From: Thunnus maccoyii
Taxonomy: Eukaryota; Chordata; Actinopteri; Scombriformes; Scombridae
Direction of reading: 5' to 3'
Assembly (NCBI RefSeq): GCF_910596095.1
Contig: NC_056550.1
Span: 14,292,501-14,356,500, forward strand
Length of the DNA stretch: 64,000 bases
Below, piece after piece: positions 1-25,276 of this stretch. Positions within the stretch are counted from its first letter, which is position 1. Every line of letters begins with the position of its first letter. Position numbers and translations under genes: made by a program. Below the pieces are notes generated by a model. It saw only the letters and a list, made by a program, of their open reading frames with translations. It made no database searches and was not told the origin of the DNA.

Positions 1-1759
1 CAGAGTGGAACAATAGGCCTCCACATGTACATGGATGCATGCAGAAGACCCTGGAGGCAAAAAAGTTTCTGCACGCATACCTACATACATACAGTCACAG
101 ACAGACACAAACTGCAGTTCAATATGTTTCACCTTCACAGCTCTGTCAGATTTGCATCCACACGTCTCAGTGAATCCCCCAAAGTGAGCTGGAAGGCATG
201 AAACTGTATACCAAGCTAATCACAGTTGTCTCCTTTTTAACCTCTTTCTCGCTCAGTTTGTCTCTCAATCATACTCGTCTCATAAATACACATATAGGCA
301 CACACAAGCACTCCTCACACCCCCTCTTTCTACGCCTCCACCCTTCCCAACACACCCAATATCACTTAGGAGCCGACCGCCAGATCCCACTTTTCACCGC
401 AGAGCTGTGGATTAGAAATGAAGGCATTTCCCAAATGGTCTGCGGCTTGTGTGATGACATGATTGTCATTCAGTTTAATTCCCTTTGTGCTCTTTAGATT
501 CCTGCTAGCATGATTCTACTGCTACAATAAAGCACAGAGGGAAGGTACTGTAAATAACAGTTTTAAAAAAAAACACAAGGTTCCTGTGTAGACTTGCTCC
601 CTGGAAAGGCATTTTAGTTTTTATTGCCAAGATGAAAGGCACATTGAAAATTGTTCTGTGCAGCTGCTTTCTAGCAGTTGAGGAACACTTGCATGCATTT
701 TTGTTTTTGTGAAAAATATCTGCTGGCTCATATCTATATACATGTATACCAGTTACGTAATCGAACCTCCCGGCTTTGGGTGATGCCCAAAATCTAACCC
801 TCATGGAGCTGGAATGAATCGAAGCCAATTTTTCCTCAGACTGAAATTACTCTCATGTTGAACATTTGAGGCCGCTGAGGGTGTTGCGTAAGCTACAAAC
901 ATCTCTCCTCTCAGATCTTTGGTACGTTCATCCTCTCAGTGATGTCTGTATGAAGCTGCAGGGCAAGTCTGGGAGTCTGAAAGTTCTCCTGGGGGTGAAA
1001 AAAAAGTTCGATGCACCTGTGTGAAGGTGGAGAGACATGATGGATGAAGAGAGGAGGATGTGGAGGGCACCAGAATGTGCTGGATGGTAGAGATCAGAGT
1101 GTTTTTGCTCACTCCTCCGTCTCCTCGTCCATCCATCATTCTTACTGACTTTGCTTATGTTTTGTGGAAAGCTGCAGATGAAAGCTGGGAAGGCTCCAGG
1201 AGAAGGGCGGGGCCTTTGCAGTTGCTTTGTTGTTGGCTTTTGTATTCTTTCATCCTCACTACCTGAGGGTGAGGCCATTGAGCATCTTACATATGGCAGA
1301 GAGTGTGTGCATGTGTGTGTGTGTGTGTGTGAGATATGTTTTATCTCTTCAAAGGAGCTGCACTTCAGACATTACAATATGAGTGTTAAACGGAATTGTT
1401 TTGGGATAACCCACTTTAATCTAATAACCACATCACTGCATAGAAAACTCGAAGCTGTTTAAAGGCCATAAAACCAAATCCTTGAATAGGAAGGAGGGCT
1501 AATCCAAACACAGGAAAATACTCTGATCTTCAATCTGGTGGTCATTATTAGTAAAAAAATATCTGTTCACAATTTTTCAAGAGATTAAGATTGAGATTTC
1601 TTTGTCATTTCTCAGCACTCGCATACACTGAAACGAAATTTGACCTCTGCATTTGACCCATCCTATACACTAAGAGCAGTGGGCAGCAGCAGTGCAGCGC
1701 CTGGGGACCAACTCCAGTTCTTTTTACCAGTGTCAGTGGTCAGGGACACCGACAGGAGT
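1..1759. other. gene-free 5' flank
   Basis: I see no exon with supporting splice sites or family resemblance here. The open frames are short and without recognisable motifs. A short GT run lies near 1312-1331. The stretch is probably intergenic DNA upstream of hs3st6. Confidence 0.6.
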
Positions 1760-2293
1760 TTTAACCCTAACGTACATGTCTTTCAAGTCTGTCTTAAAAC
1801 TGTCTTAAACAGTCAGGTGCCCATATGAACACTGGAAGAGGTTTTCCTCGCTATTAAAAGATCCCCTTTAAATGTGCTTTCAATGTAAGTGATGGGGGCC
1901 AAAATCCACAGTGCGTCCACACAGTCATTTTGTGCAAAAATGCATTTTAAAGTTTATCTGAATCTTACATGAGGCTTCAGCAATCTGAGTTAGACATATC
2001 AAGTGGATTTTGTGTTTCCTCAGACAGTGTTTCCCTGTTGAGAAACAAACACTGAACACTGAAAAACTGAAGCATATTAGCTTCAGATAAACTCTTAAAT
2101 ACATTTTTGCACAGAAAGAGGACTGTGGATTTGGCCCCCATCACTTACATTGAAAGTGCATTATGATGGGATCTTCTACTGGCCAGTATTAATCAGGAAT
2201 GATTATAGCAAGAAAAAACTATTTCAGTATTGATATGGGCACCTGACTGTTCTTTTAAGACAGACTTGAAAAACTGTGAACCTATCCTTTAAG
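1760..2293. mobile_element. foldback MITE with long terminal inverted repeats
   Basis: The left arm (about 1760-1985) and the right arm (about 2085-2293) are imperfect inverted copies of each other. Shared landmarks are TCAAGTCTGTCTTAAAA, CAGTCAGGTGCCCATAT, TTCAATGTAAGTGATGGGGG and TGCAAAAATG, each seen on the opposite strand in the other arm. The arms are about 200 bp with only about 100 bp between them, and there is no coding capacity. This fits a non-autonomous DNA transposon of foldback type. The outer ends are ragged (TTAA-like), so the exact boundaries and target duplication are uncertain. Confidence 0.75.
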
Positions 2294-4060
2294 TCCAAAA
2301 CCAATAACAGCATCAGGCTCCATGCCTCTGCGCTGCTAAATGGGTATCTCCTGGATGGTGGTTTCAAAGATCTGTCATGATGGCTGCAAGGATTCTGCTG
2401 GCGACGTATCTTGCGGCTATTGCAAATGGCCGACATCTTCTGGAAACTACAAAATGAGAGTGGAACAGTCTGCTTTTGCTGGGAAGGATTTGTAATTTGC
2501 CGTAATGGCTGACACATGTACACGCCATCAGTAGGCCTCTGGCTATGGAAAGCTCTATCAGCATCACACACACACACGCACACAGGGATGTAGCAGCACA
2601 CACCTGCAGGCACGACAATTGATATGGCCTAGACAGCACACATGCATGCATAAATGCCTACACATGAATGTGCGTGCAACATATCAACAGAGAGACAACC
2701 TCAATTCTATACATACAGACACAGTTCTTGTCTTGTTTCCTCAACACTGCTGCTGCCTGTTTGTTTCTTTAATCTCACTGTTTATATTTCTGGGTCCAAA
2801 CCTGTCAGGATAACTCCAAATGGAGCAATTAGCATGAGGGAAAAGCAAATAAAATGTCTGATGAAAGCAAAAGGCTGGGTCCTGACCTCATTCTGACTGG
2901 ATCTGCCTGCTAGCCAGCAGACAGTCATTTCCAAAGCTGTGAATTCCTCAGTGCCAGGCTGGCCCCTCTTTGGATAGATTTACAATGGCTGTTTGTGCTT
3001 CAAAACATATCATTATTCTATATTTGCCTGGGTCATGACAGTATCCACAGAGACCTTTGTTTGAGCACTTTTTTTTGAAACTACATCTCTTGAGGCGGAA
3101 ATTGAAATCACTTTTTTTTTTAAAGCAAGCACTCTCTGTTTTCTCTGAGGATATTGAGGAATTGAGCCAAATAAGGAGATAAATAAAATCCTCAATTAGC
3201 CAATGTAGTGAGTTTGCCAAATTCATTTACTGTGCTAGAAGTCTGTGTGTGTGTGCACCTTTTTCTCAGACAGATTATCTAGCTCAGTTTCCCCTTTACC
3301 TCTCCTCCCTCTCTTTCTATCCTCTCATCCATTCAGGCAGCCGCCCTTGGTGTGTTAGTCAGGTTCAAAGTCTGAACTCCATCTCTTTGCCAGAAGAAAC
3401 TCTATACGGAGGGAACATCCCGTTGCTGATCCTTCCTGTAAAGCCTCAAAGGTGAACCACTCAGCCTCAGATACTGTATTTATGGTATGGAGGTAGAACA
3501 GTCGCAGCCCCCTCCTCGCTTCAAGCCTATTGTTTGTGGAGGTTTGTGTCGGGGGACTTGTCACTAGTGCCGGTTCAGCGTTGAGTCTCAGGGAGAGTGA
3601 GAGAGGTTTTGGATAGACATCCTCAGGGCTTCTCTTATTCACCGGCGCTGACTGAGCCATCTATCATATGGGTTCAAAGGGGCAAGGAGGATTTTCCTCT
3701 GAGGGGTCAGCTTACATTTGTAAAACACTGATGTGCTCAGTTCAGGATAAAATGCTCCAGATTTTTTGTCATGCAACCCACTCCTCAAAAATGATAAATT
3801 TAGTTGCTTGTGTCATACATTAAGTTGCAAAACAATTCATTTTATGTAAATCCCTTTAAATGCATTAAAGTCACACACACAGACCACGAAGAAAATGTAT
3901 GTTTTTCTCATTTGGGTTTCATGCATGTTTCAATAGAAATCATGTCATAAGTAAAAATATATTTGAATATTTTTTGCCATATGGAAATAATTGGCTACTC
4001 TGCCTCTATATGAAGTTTATATCCCCATGAGGCATGTTTATCCTATTGAAGAGAGAAGGG
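2294..4060. other. gene-free stretch upstream of hs3st6
   Basis: No supported gene. A short CA-rich run lies near 2567-2582. The DNA is AT-rich until about 4060, where the probable 5' UTR of hs3st6 begins. Confidence 0.5.
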
Positions 4061-4288
4061 TGGAGACTTGGAAAAAAAAAGGGCGTAGGAGAAGCAGAGG
4101 AGAAACCTTGACTCGGAGAGATTAGTGGAGCTCAGATCGCACAGATACATCAGGCTGTGAAGTCTCATCTAATTGCAAACAATTTAAATTTGTTAATGAC
4201 AAAACCTTCTTTTCCTAAAAGGATTTAATATCATTTTGGACAAATCTTTCCTGAAAAAACAAGCAGACAAAGATTATGAAGATCATTT

Positions 4289-16652
<12,364 letters not shown>

Positions 16653-17625
16653 CAGAGGAGGATCCTGTCATAGCCCAGATAAAAGCCAGTCTCTTGCTTT
16701 CTGTAGAGACTGTTTAATGCTCTGCAGGGCTAACGTTCTCAGGGACGGGGTGGAGGAATACAAAGTCCACCAACTGGGACTCTCTTCGGGCTATTTTGCC
16801 TCAGTGGGATCAACATGACATGCAGCACAGGAGCTGTTTAGTGGAGTAAAAGCTGAACACGGTGCTGCTAATATGCAAGTTAAACACATAGTTAATGGCT
16901 CAGTTATGAAACCATTAAACCATTTTCTTGCTTTTATGTTAATGTTAGAAGGAAACTAAGTACCAAAGGGAAAGCAAAAAAAATGTCTGAATATAATTTT
17001 AGACTTGCTTCATGTTTTGTTTATAAAAATAAGCTGATATTTATAGTTTCTGTTGATTTAAAATACAACAGTTACAGAGTTTTTTTTATGAAAAAAAGTA
17101 TTTATTACATGACAAAGCAACACACAAGACTGATTAAACATTCCTTGACACGACATTGGGAAAAAATGTCACATTCAATGATAAACCACTATTTCTTTTT
17201 GCTTATCGGCATTATTTCCTGGACTGCATTTATATTCTCATTACTGTTTCAAAACGGCCTTTGAAATGAAATGAGTTGGATATTGCTGGCTATGTACATT
17301 GCAGTTAATATACCAAATGATACCTCATCTGTAAATATTAAATGTATAACAGTTATTAAAAAACCACACATACACACATTCCATTCACAGAAACGTACGT
17401 ATTTGTACATATTTTTCCCTTCAAATGTACATTACTGTTTTAATTGCCTTGGACAGTGCCAACTGTATCAGCTGTTACTCCGTTACAATAAATGACTATT
17501 TTGATCTGTGATTATTTTGAACCATTTTTAACTCCGTATGTAAAGTACGCAAAGCACAGTGCAGTGTATGAAACCGTAATTCTGACTCTGACTCTCTGTT
17601 ATGAAATAAAGTTTTATCTGACATG
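16653..17625 (+). other. hs3st6: hs3st6 3' UTR
   Basis: AT-rich, non-coding sequence directly after the stop codon. It ends at a strong AATAAA (17605-17610); an earlier AATAAA lies near 17486-17491, so alternative polyadenylation is possible. Confidence 0.6.
17605..17610 (+). promoter_or_regulatory. hs3st6: polyadenylation signal of hs3st6
   Basis: AATAAA in the AT-rich tail about 950 bp after the hs3st6 stop. Confidence 0.55.
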
Positions 17626-18671
17626 ACATCTATCCAGAGTGCAATATTTCAACCATTTCATGAATCCAAAATGTTTTTCTCTCTGTCTGTTCTTGTTTTA
17701 CTGTTCCCTACTTTATTTACTCTCACAAACTCTAACTTTATTTTCTCTCCTGCCTTCACCAGAGAGAAATCTGTCTCTTTCCCTCTCTACCTCAGTCTTC
17801 CTCTCACACTACTTGTCCTCTCGCCGCTTCCACACAGTGAGACCACATGTACAGTCTTAGGCCTGCGTGTGCGCTGTGGCCTTTAATTATGAGAGAGATG
17901 TCAGTTAACTCAGAAAGCCCCCTCCTTCCTCTCTGGGCTCAGAATTAGCAGCAGTGCTCTTCTCTTTCATGGTACACTATCCTGCATGGAAGAAAGAAGA
18001 AAAAAACATCTGCTCTGGTGGAACAACCAAAAAAGGAACCCGCTTAAGATCTGATATATACACTGAGCTGCAGATGTTTTTCGTTTTTTTCTTACAATGC
18101 ATGGAAGTATGCCTGACCATGTCTTGCATTCAGTGATTAAACCAAAAATATTCAATCAAATTGATTACTGTAAGACTGAGCTTTGTTTGTGGAATTGCTA
18201 GCGGTTTGTAAATGAGAAAAAAGGACTGGCTGCCTGCATGAGCACGCTTATGTGTGTATTCCTGCAATTTTTGCATGCACACACACCCATTGCTTTGGCT
18301 CCCTCCATACATCTTGCCTCCTCTAATTCCAGTCAGTATTTCTGTCACATTCCCCCTCTGTTTTATATGTCTGGCATTAGTTTTTAGTGGGCCTCACTAA
18401 AATTCAAATGTGCCTGGCTTGCTTCATCTGTGCCAACTTTTATTACTCTCTATTAGCAGTCATACTGGTAGCCTACCTTTTCACTGTGCCAGCCCAGCAA
18501 CAGGCATTACCAATAACTGATTTCCCATGCTGCCATCTGGGAAAGATGTTAGTATCAATCATTAACATTCATTGTCTTGTTGAGCAGTCTGATAGGCAGT
18601 ACTATTATACACAGGTGTATATGTTTCTTTTCTTTTCTTTTCAGTACTGTTTTATTATTATTTAACAGAAT
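17626..18671. other. gene-free spacer
   Basis: No supported exon. A pyrimidine-rich TTTTC repeat lies near 18626-18644, directly before the LINE. Confidence 0.55.
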
Positions 18672-21600
18672 ATGACTTCCAATACAGTATTTAAGATAAC
18701 ATCATGGAACGTACAGTATGTGGGCCAAACTAAAGCAAGTTTTAAATGGAGCTAAGCAACTGAATTCCAAATACTGCTTTTACAGGGATCACACTTACCA
18801 CAAAGTGATATTCATGAGATCCAGAAAAGATGGAACAGCCAGGTCACTGCAGCTTCCTACTCTTCTCATGCTAGAGGGGTGTTAACTCTTGTGCATGATC
18901 CCTATATGACCATTACTGACTTAAGAGGCAGATACTTAAGGCAGCCTTCTTATAGACACTTTGAATATTGTCAATATATATGGTCCTGATGAGGATATTC
19001 CCCTATTTTTGAAAAAAAAAATCTATCCTGCCTCCCAGGTCGTTATATCATAGGGGGAGACTTCAACTGTGCACTGGAGCCCAGTATAGACAGATCAAAA
19101 GGGTCAGATATGTCTTACTCACAAACAAGAAAGACCCCTAAACAACTGATCCAAGATTTTAATTTGTGTGAGGTTTGGAGGTCATTTAAACCAGTATCCA
19201 GAGAATATTCTTGTTATTCTGCCACTCACCAAACCTACTCACGTATTGACTATTTCTTGGTTTCTATGGGTCTGATGTCAAGAATTACAAATTGCTGGTA
19301 TGACAGTCTGGTCATTTCTGATCATTCACAAATTTCTTTATTGTTTAATAACTCTAAACTTGTTATGAATCCACCAAGGTGGTGTTTTCAACCCAGATGG
19401 CTACAAGAAAGAACATTTATAGAATTTGTAGGAACACATATTGACCTCTATTTTAATACAAATACTAATGAGACCTCTCTTTAAATCAAAATTAAACTCA
19501 TTGGAGGGTTGTATTAGAGATCTGGAAGATAAGGTTCCTACCCAAGAATTTTTCTTCTCCAGAATTACAAGCAGAACTTTTGGTCTTGAGGACACAATAT
19601 AGCGAATTATAGAGTAACCAGACAGCCGCTAGCTTACTGTGATTAAAACAAACGTACTATGATCAGGGAGAAAAGGCAGGTAAAATATAGGCTTGGTATA
19701 TAAAAAAATTACAATCTGAAAGAGCCATCAATGCCATTCAAATTAAAGGTAAAATGACAAATGACCCCTCAGAAATAATAATGCTTTTAGAATGTTTTAT
19801 GAAAAACTTTATAGATCCCAACATAAAGATTCAGGCCAACAGGACCATTTTCTAAGCGCATTAGATTTCCCCATCTTGGCTGATTCAATAGAAAAACTAG
19901 ACAATATTTTAGGTGCTGATGAACTCTCAGAAGCCATCACCAGCATGAAGGCGGGAAAGGCAGCTGGTCCAGATGGACTTCCTATAGAGATTTATAAACA
20001 TTTTAAAGATAAGCTGATACAAACACTCTTGGATATGCTATTGAAGTCATACAAAAAGGAAGACCTGCCACCGTCTCTCAGAGGGGCACTAATCACTCTG
20101 CTGCTAAAAGCAGGAAAAGCTCCCACTGACTGTGCATCATAAAGACCTATCTCTCTGCTCATCTGGCAAGGCTGAGACACCTTGAAGAGTTACTGCCGGA
20201 TACGATAAAAAGATGACCAAAATGGCTTCATCCAGGGGAAGCAGGCTTCTCATAAGGGCATTAAATATCCTTTATGAAAAAAGAGGGTCACCGAACACAG
20301 CACTGCTGTCCTTAGACACAGAGAAGGCTTTCAACCGAATTGTCCGGAAGTATCTATTTGAAGTGTTGGAGTGGTTTGGAATAGGTGAAGGCTTCCTGAA
20401 ATGGATTAGGACAATATGTGAGAACCCAACAGCCAAAGTAGTAACAAATAATATTACTTCTACACCTTTCTCATAGTGCAGATCTACATGTTAAGGTTGC
20501 CCCTTTCCACATTGCAATATGTGTCAGCAATGGAGCCATTTGCTATGGCTATTAGAGACTCTCCATTTATATCAGGGATCTCAGAGGGTGACTCAGAACA
20601 TTGAATATCGCTTTACGTGGGCAATGTCGTCCTTTTTTTCATCAAACCTTGAGTATTTCGTGCCATCTCTGTTAGACTTAAAATAAATATGAATAAATCA
20701 ACCTAGAATACAAACTCCATTTTCAGTTCCTAAGGAGGGATTCACCTATTTGGGAATTAAAATCACACCTGAAATGAATGATCTGGTTCTGGCCAACTAT
20801 AATCCTATTGTAGAGTCTATAATAGAATCACTCAACAGATGGACTTTAATTCCAATCTCCTTAATTGGTCACATTAACATCTTAAATCAAATGAATATAT
20901 TACCCAAATTGCTCTATTTGTTTCAATCAGTTCAAGCCCTTACCCCCACCTGAGTCATTTTTTCAAAGATTTGAGAAAGTATTTATCAACTTCATCTGAA
21001 ACAATAGATGCTCTAGGCTCCACTTTACTCTACTATACCTGCCTTACAACAGAGGGGGTTTAAATCTCCCCAAGAGAGCAGTCATGTGCGTTACTTCTCC
21101 CTAGAAGAACCTCCAGCCTGGGTCAATATCGAGACATACTCAGCTCAAGGGTTACTGCAGCTACCTTTACTCTTCTAAGCCAAAGAGGTTGGGGAAAAAC
21201 ACAAAAAACCTTTCTAAAAAATACTATGTAAATCTGGCAAGAGGCCCAAAAATACAGGAAACTCCCCTACTGTTAGGTTTTCACAGCAAACAAGGGATTA
21301 AGCAGGATAATGGGTCTATACAATGATGGAATGTTAACGTCATTTATTGAACGATAAGAAAAGTATGATATGCCTTCAAAGCACTTCTTTACATTATTAC
21401 AAATAAGAAATTTTATCTCTGTATCTCAAAACCACTCACTTACTCAGCCACCTCTCTCAATGATGGAAGACATTACAGTGAAACACACTGTTGGTAGAGG
21501 TCAGGTATTGCTGCTCTATAAAATGTTTGCAAATAAGTCAACTGAGTCTTCAGAAGATAAACTTAAACGCTGGAGGCTAGATATACAGGAGGAAATCTCA

Positions 21601-22342
21601 GAAGAGGAATGGCATGAGGTATGCCTGAGGGCTCAAACACTAACAATTAACACGCAGTTGCTTAAGTTGCTGATATATATAACATCATCAAAATTACATC
21701 ACCTTAATCCCAACATGCCAGACACTTGCTTTAATGCAGAAGGAACACCCCTTCACTGCTTATGGGAATGTGATGTGGTCAAAAGTTTTTGGAAGGAGGT
21801 TCTTGACATTGTTAGCCAGATAACAAAGCTGAAAATCCCTTGTTTGCCAAAGTTGTGGATCCTGGATATTTATCCAAGTGATTTTATTACTGAGAAGGGT
21901 GACCTTGCACTAATAGACTTGTGTCTTTTACAAGCTAAGAGAGCAATAGCTATAGGATGGAAAAATGTGACCAAACCAAGTATGAGTCAATGTATCAAAG
22001 ATCTATCATCATGTGTTGCTATGGAGAAACTAACATACATTGCTAAATGAAAGCGAGGAGTTTTGGGAAATATCTAGGGGAGCTTCATGGAGTTTTTGAG
22101 ACAAAATGTTGTTAATGACCAATAAAGCCAAAGACTGGGTTTAGGGTGGGGCAACTGGAGTAGCCCATGTGATCATCAAGATTTCTGTACATTGTAGTTA
22201 CTGTAACATCTGTATATTCACCTCTGTTTTAATTTCTATGTTTTTATTTACTTGACTAATGGTATACTGTATTTCCTGCCGAGACTGACCATTTTATTAA
22301 TATGTACTGTTTGTTATAATTGAAAAACCCCAACAAAAATAT
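18672..22342 (+). mobile_element. degenerate Tx1/L1-type LINE, ORF2
   Basis: A non-LTR retrotransposon ORF2 spread over several frames. The endonuclease begins at 18672 with ITSWNV (the usual ITSWNVRG opening) and continues through GGDFNC (about 19054-19073) to RIDYFLVS and SDHSQISLL (about 19243-19340). The reverse transcriptase shows AGKAAGPDGLPIEIYK (about 19948-19998), RPISLL (about 20144) and LSLDTEKAFNRI (20311-20342, normally DAEKAFDR). A C-terminal region is open from 21370 to 22050, and the 3' tail ends near 22342 in an A-rich stretch. Several frameshifts and stops separate the blocks, and the YxDD region is damaged, so the copy cannot be autonomous. I did not find an ORF1 upstream. 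Confidence 0.9.
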
Positions 22343-22931
22343 TATTATCTACAGTTGTCATTGATCACAAGTAAAGATGTGAGAAATGCAATTAAGGCGA
22401 ATGAAAGAACACACAAGAAAACTTGAGGAATGATTGAGAATATATTCCCTAAAAGCAAGACATGTAGATGTATGTTGATGCTCATGAGAAAGATCTACTT
22501 CTGTCATCTGAGCAAACAAGCCACATAATATGACCTCTGGTCTGTGTTAACACATATTGCTGCATATGAGCTCATGAACAGCCAACTTCCATTTGTGGCT
22601 GCTGCAGGCAGCATTTAGTCATATTTTATGGCTCTGACATAAAAATTCATGATTTTATTGTTTCTATAGAGTGAGGTCTTGTCACAGATTCAGACTTTGA
22701 ATAAAGACTTTTATTTTACATTTCCATAAACGATTTATTATAGGATTCATCTCCTTACTAGTATAATATTTCAGACTTAAGCAAAAAACTAAAATAATTC
22801 AGATCAGTTTAACCAACCATTTAGTTTCTGAACATCATAAAATATATAAGAAATATCAAAAAGACTGTTTTATAATTTAAAATTTAAAAAAAATACAGTA
22901 ATAAAAACAGGTAATACTGCATCATCTTAGC

Positions 22932-23446
22932 TTAAAGTCCTCCTCCACTCAAAAATGTATTTTTTCTTGTGGTCACTTCACTTGGATGTTTGACCTTCAC
23001 AGAATGAAGTATGTGCAGAGTTTGACACTAGAAGCCTGAGGGGGGAAAGTTTCTCTGCGCTCACCTTCAATCTGAGTTTAAGGTGTTAACCTACAAACAT
23101 GATTTTGTGACATCACAACTAGTTTTTGAAGCCAGTCGTGGTTCAAAATTGCAACCTGTGTCTAGAAACTTGACACTCAGCGCACATACACTGAGAATGG
23201 ACTTTTCATTGAAGCAGGAGACATCTTGTGTCCAGCAGTTAAACTTTTGAAACTACAAATATTTACACATTGCGACATTTGTATATTCATAGATTCTGGT
23301 TTTAGTAAGGGAGAACGAGTAGATGTAATTTTATGACTTTTTAATGAGGGAATTTTTTTTGTGGAAAACTCATAGCAGACACAAATTACTATTCCAACTC
23401 GATTATTTTTATATGTCCTAAAACATGTCTGGGGGGGCACCTTTAA
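22932..23446. repeat. dispersed repeat, copy A
   Basis: Begins TTAAAGTCCTCCTCCACTCA and ends in GGGGGGCACCTTTAA, giving a very short inverted terminus (TTAAAG/CTTTAA). A second diverged copy with the same orientation lies at 30859-31260. Shared blocks include GTATGTGCAGAGTTT and GGGGAAAGTTTCTCTG. There is no coding capacity; it is probably a MITE. Confidence 0.65.
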
Positions 23447-25276
23447 TAACTGCAGCACTGCATTTTTAAGATTTTGCACACATCAATTATTGTATCATTT
23501 ACTGCAATGATACAATTCAATAACATACAACGTGTTGTTAAAGTCCCACAATAATTGCAAGTTACACCGGCTCTCCAGTGACAGATTTAACATTTTGGGC
23601 TGTTCATAAAAACAGTTGTTGTTGCCCAACACACCCTGAGCTAGAGCCTGGAGGTAACAGTTGTAAAAGATGTCAGACTCAACACTGACACCACATCCAA
23701 ATGATTGAAAAAATAGCTTTTCACTTTGAAATACGAGATACTCTGGATGACATTTGTTTAAAACTACAAAAAAACAAATACAAAAATTACAGGCTCATAA
23801 AACTCCAAACCTCCCCTCTCATGGGGACAGCAATTTGTTTAGCTTTGGCTGGTATGCAGCTTCCAAGGATTTGAGCCCACAATTTAATGCATGCCATCAA
23901 TTCCTTCCAAAGAGGATTTGTTTGCACGAGTGAAAATCGCCCAATTTGGCTAGAGTTACAGGCGATTGTGACTATTTGAGATTAGGCGTGATGAGGGATG
24001 TATATTTTGTGTGGTGACTCTTATTTGGGAATAATGGGCACATGGCAGACTAATCAAAAACACTCTGAGGGAGGGATGAACCACTCTGAAGGCAGCGCTG
24101 AGGGAAAAGGGATGATTCCTACACAGCAGATAAAAAGCAGAGTGTAAAAGCGGTTTCCCTGTGAGGAGCCACAAATGAAGACGGTTCGTACTGAGGACTC
24201 CACACATTTTCCACCCATACCACAGTCTCCTTCGATTGAGGGGAGAAATGCTCTGGGATTTTCTCTCTTCTCTGCGGTTTTAGGCCTTACAGTATCTTGT
24301 TAAATTGCGACTCCAACTTTAATTGATGAGAGAGTCATTTGGGTTAGAGAGATTTTCAAATAGTCATGGTAGCTCAATGCAAATTGGGGAACTTTTTGGG
24401 GATATGGGATTAAGAACTTTTACAATAGGATTTTATAACATTGTTTTTCTGGACATGTTTCAGCACATGCTTCTACTGCCATTTTAGTCTACAAAATACA
24501 AACACTGCTCTGCTTATTGTGCCTTGATTGGAAAATTTGAGAAATCAAAGTTTAAAGAGAAGCATGCACTTGGTTGATGAAGTACTAACTGAGACACTGT
24601 AGCCAAACGGATGGAAACCTTTCACATGAAGAAATAAAACTGCATTCTTATAGCAAGAACATAGCTCTTCTGGAAACATGCAATAGTTTTGTGAGTGCAT
24701 TGGTTTTTATTTGGCTTATAGAAATTCACAAGAAGCAAATCAAACACTGAGTTTAGTTGTTAAATCTACAGTATGTTCCATGCACAACCCACTTTGCCTT
24801 CCACCTGCATCTTCAAACAAAATGTTAACACACTGCGTGCAGTCAATCACTCAGAATGAAAGAGGTTTGCACCTGGCCTTCATGCATGGTTTCTTTTCAT
24901 TTGCCAAAGACCCCATTCATTATTTGACAGGAATGAATTACAGCCTCATAGTTTGGCCTATAAAAAATGGCAAATTTGATTTGCTGCATTGTTTTATTAA
25001 TCCCCAACCACCCACTTATTCATTCAGCGGGAGACAGATTAATTAAACGCACTGTAAGTGTTTGCATATATAGGAGATCCAGTCAAAACGTGTCAATGAT
25101 TTGGCACACATGGCAAACTGTAAGCACGGGGGTTAAGTATGTCCAATTACACACATGTACTGATGGAGACACACACAGTAGACTTTCTGCTCTTCCAAAA
25201 GTTAAATAAAATCAATTTCCTGGCCATGTGAGCGCATGTCTTTTTGATGCGATATGTCATATGCATCCTCTCTGAC
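23447..25276. other. gene-free spacer
   Basis: I see no supported gene or strong repeat signature between the repeat copy and the putative minus-strand exons. Confidence 0.5.

Noticed and set aside
928-1278. Minus-strand ORF of 116 codons and overlapping frames upstream of hs3st6
   Set aside because: Low-complexity Ser/Pro/His composition with no motif. Several frames are open on both strands, as expected by chance in CT-rich DNA.
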